Below, in pieces: positions 6,815-7,576 of a stretch of DNA of 7,576 nucleotides. Where the stretch lies: positions 1 to 7,576 of the forward strand of contig CALVVH010000054.1 in assembly GCA_944363805.1 (NCBI GenBank). Reading direction: 5' to 3'. The translations under genes and the position numbers were made by a program. The stretch comes from an uncultured Bacilli bacterium. GTDB lineage: Bacteria > Bacillota_I > Bacilli_A > RF39 > UBA660. Each line of letters opens with the position of its first letter. Position 1 is the stretch's first letter. Below the pieces are notes generated by a model, which was not told where the DNA came from, did not search any database, and worked only from the letters and a program-made list of their open reading frames with translations.

Positions 6815-7576
6815 TTATTTTTCTTCGTAAGTTGCATCTTCTACTTTTTCATGATCATCATTACTATTATTATCACTAGATGCTTCATTTTCTTTTGCTT
6901 CTTTAGCAGCTTGTTCATATACCTTACCTGCTAAATCCATAGCAACTTTATTTAATTCTTCAGTCTTCTTCTTGATTTCATCAGTATCAGTACCTTCAAG
7001 AGCTTTCTTAACTTCTTTAATCAATTCTTCAGCTTTTTCTTTATCTTTTTTATCTACTTTATCTCCAAGATCATTTAAAGCCTTTTCACAAGCAAATACA
7101 CTAGAGTCTGCTTCATTTCTAATTTCAGCTTCTTCTTTACGTTTTTCATCAGCTTCCTTATTAGCTTCAGCTTCTTTAACCATCTTATCGATTTCTTCAT
7201 CACTAAGGTTAGTAGATGATGTAATTGTAATAGATTGTTCTTTATTTGTACCTAAATCTTTAGCAGTTACATTAACTATACCATTAGCATCGATGTCAAA
7301 TTTAACTTCGATTTGAGGTACTCCACGTCTTGCTGGTGGAATATTTGTAAGTTGGAAGTTTCCAAGTGTCTTATTATCACTAGCCATTGGTCTTTCACCT
7401 TGTAATACATGAATATCAACAGCAGGTTGATTATCTACAGCAGTACTAAATACTTGAGATTTACTTGTTGGAATTGTCGTATTTCTTGGAATTAAGACAG
7501 TCATTACATTACCAAGTGTTTCAATACCAAGTGAAAGTGGTGTAACATCTAGTAAGACAATATCATCAACTTCTCC
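6815..7576 (-). CDS. dnaK: Molecular chaperone DnaK (Hsp70), C-terminal part
   Basis: The frame is open through the right edge, so this is the last 253 codons of a gene of roughly 600; the ATPase domain is outside the window. The fragment enters at the conserved [15 protein letters not shown] strand that begins the substrate-binding domain. It continues with [16 protein letters not shown], the beta-sandwich with [18 protein letters not shown], and [12 protein letters not shown]. The alpha-helical lid follows, rich in Lys and Glu, and the protein ends in a disordered acidic tail closing with VEDATYEEK. DnaK binds exposed hydrophobic peptides in an ATP-driven cycle with DnaJ and GrpE. An internal ATG at 7504 lies inside the conserved domain and is not the start. 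Any HrcA operator (CIRCE) would be upstream of dnaK, outside this window, so regulation cannot be judged. Confidence 0.98.
   Translation of the reverse strand, partial: GEVDDIVLLDVTPLSLGIETLGNVMTVLIPRNTTIPTSKSQVFSTAVDNQPAVDIHVLQGERPMASDNKTLGNFQLTNIPPARRGVPQIEVKFDIDANGIVNVTAKDLGTNKEQSITITSSTNLSDEEIDKMVKEAEANKEADEKRKEEAEIRNEADSSVFACEKALNDLGDKVDKKDKEKAEELIKEVKKALEGTDTDEIKKKTEELNKVAMDLAGKVYEQAAKEAKENEASSDNNSNDDHEKVEDATYEEK

Noticed and set aside
6972..7316. 114-codon plus-strand open frame opposite dnaK
   Set aside because: It is antisense to the Lys/Glu-rich DnaK lid; the Ser/Leu-rich translation is what the complement of such codons yields.

Overview
The window is low-GC, AT-rich bacterial DNA with every recognisable gene on the minus strand. 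Strong GGAGG-type ribosome binding sites, a consensus sigma-A promoter, short U-tailed terminators, and TGA used as a stop (galE) with TGG for Trp all point to a Bacillota-type organism using genetic code 11, not a Mycoplasma with code 4. The surface protein and the nearby remnant carry C-terminal motifs (RP[VS][IF]xL-like segment, then G-T-x-x-D-P-Y) that I associate from memory with proteins of uncultured gut Bacilli/Mollicutes-like lineages. This placement is an inference and no search was run.

Reading in the direction of transcription (right to left): the window opens inside dnaK (C-terminal 253 codons, 7576-6815). A 61-nt gap with a perfect 10-bp hairpin follows, then tldD (6753-5377), tldE/pmbA (5387-4110) and dnaJ (4117-2984). 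tldD/tldE overlap by 11 nt and tldE/dnaJ by 8 nt. At both junctions the last codons of the upstream gene (Gly-Gly-Glu-Gln) contain the ribosome binding site of the next gene. This is a dnaK-tldD-tldE-dnaJ operon: a metalloprotease pair sits between the two chaperone genes that are normally adjacent, and dnaJ is translationally coupled to the protease genes. This is the most interesting feature of the window.

After dnaJ comes a 67-codon open fragment with no start codon (2961-2755). It is the C-terminal end of a surface protein of the same type as the next intact gene, so I call it a pseudogene remnant. A hairpin plus U-run (2732-2700) then ends the operon. The next gene (2583-1375) has its own near-perfect promoter and encodes a membrane-anchored extracytoplasmic protein of unknown function. 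galE (1288-284), for UDP-glucose 4-epimerase, follows and ends in a hairpin terminator.

The left 283 nt hold no gene that I can support. They contain one perfect DnaA box, one near-perfect box, a 66-nt imperfect palindrome and the galE terminator. This could be an origin-proximal or convergent-terminator spacer, but the evidence is thin.
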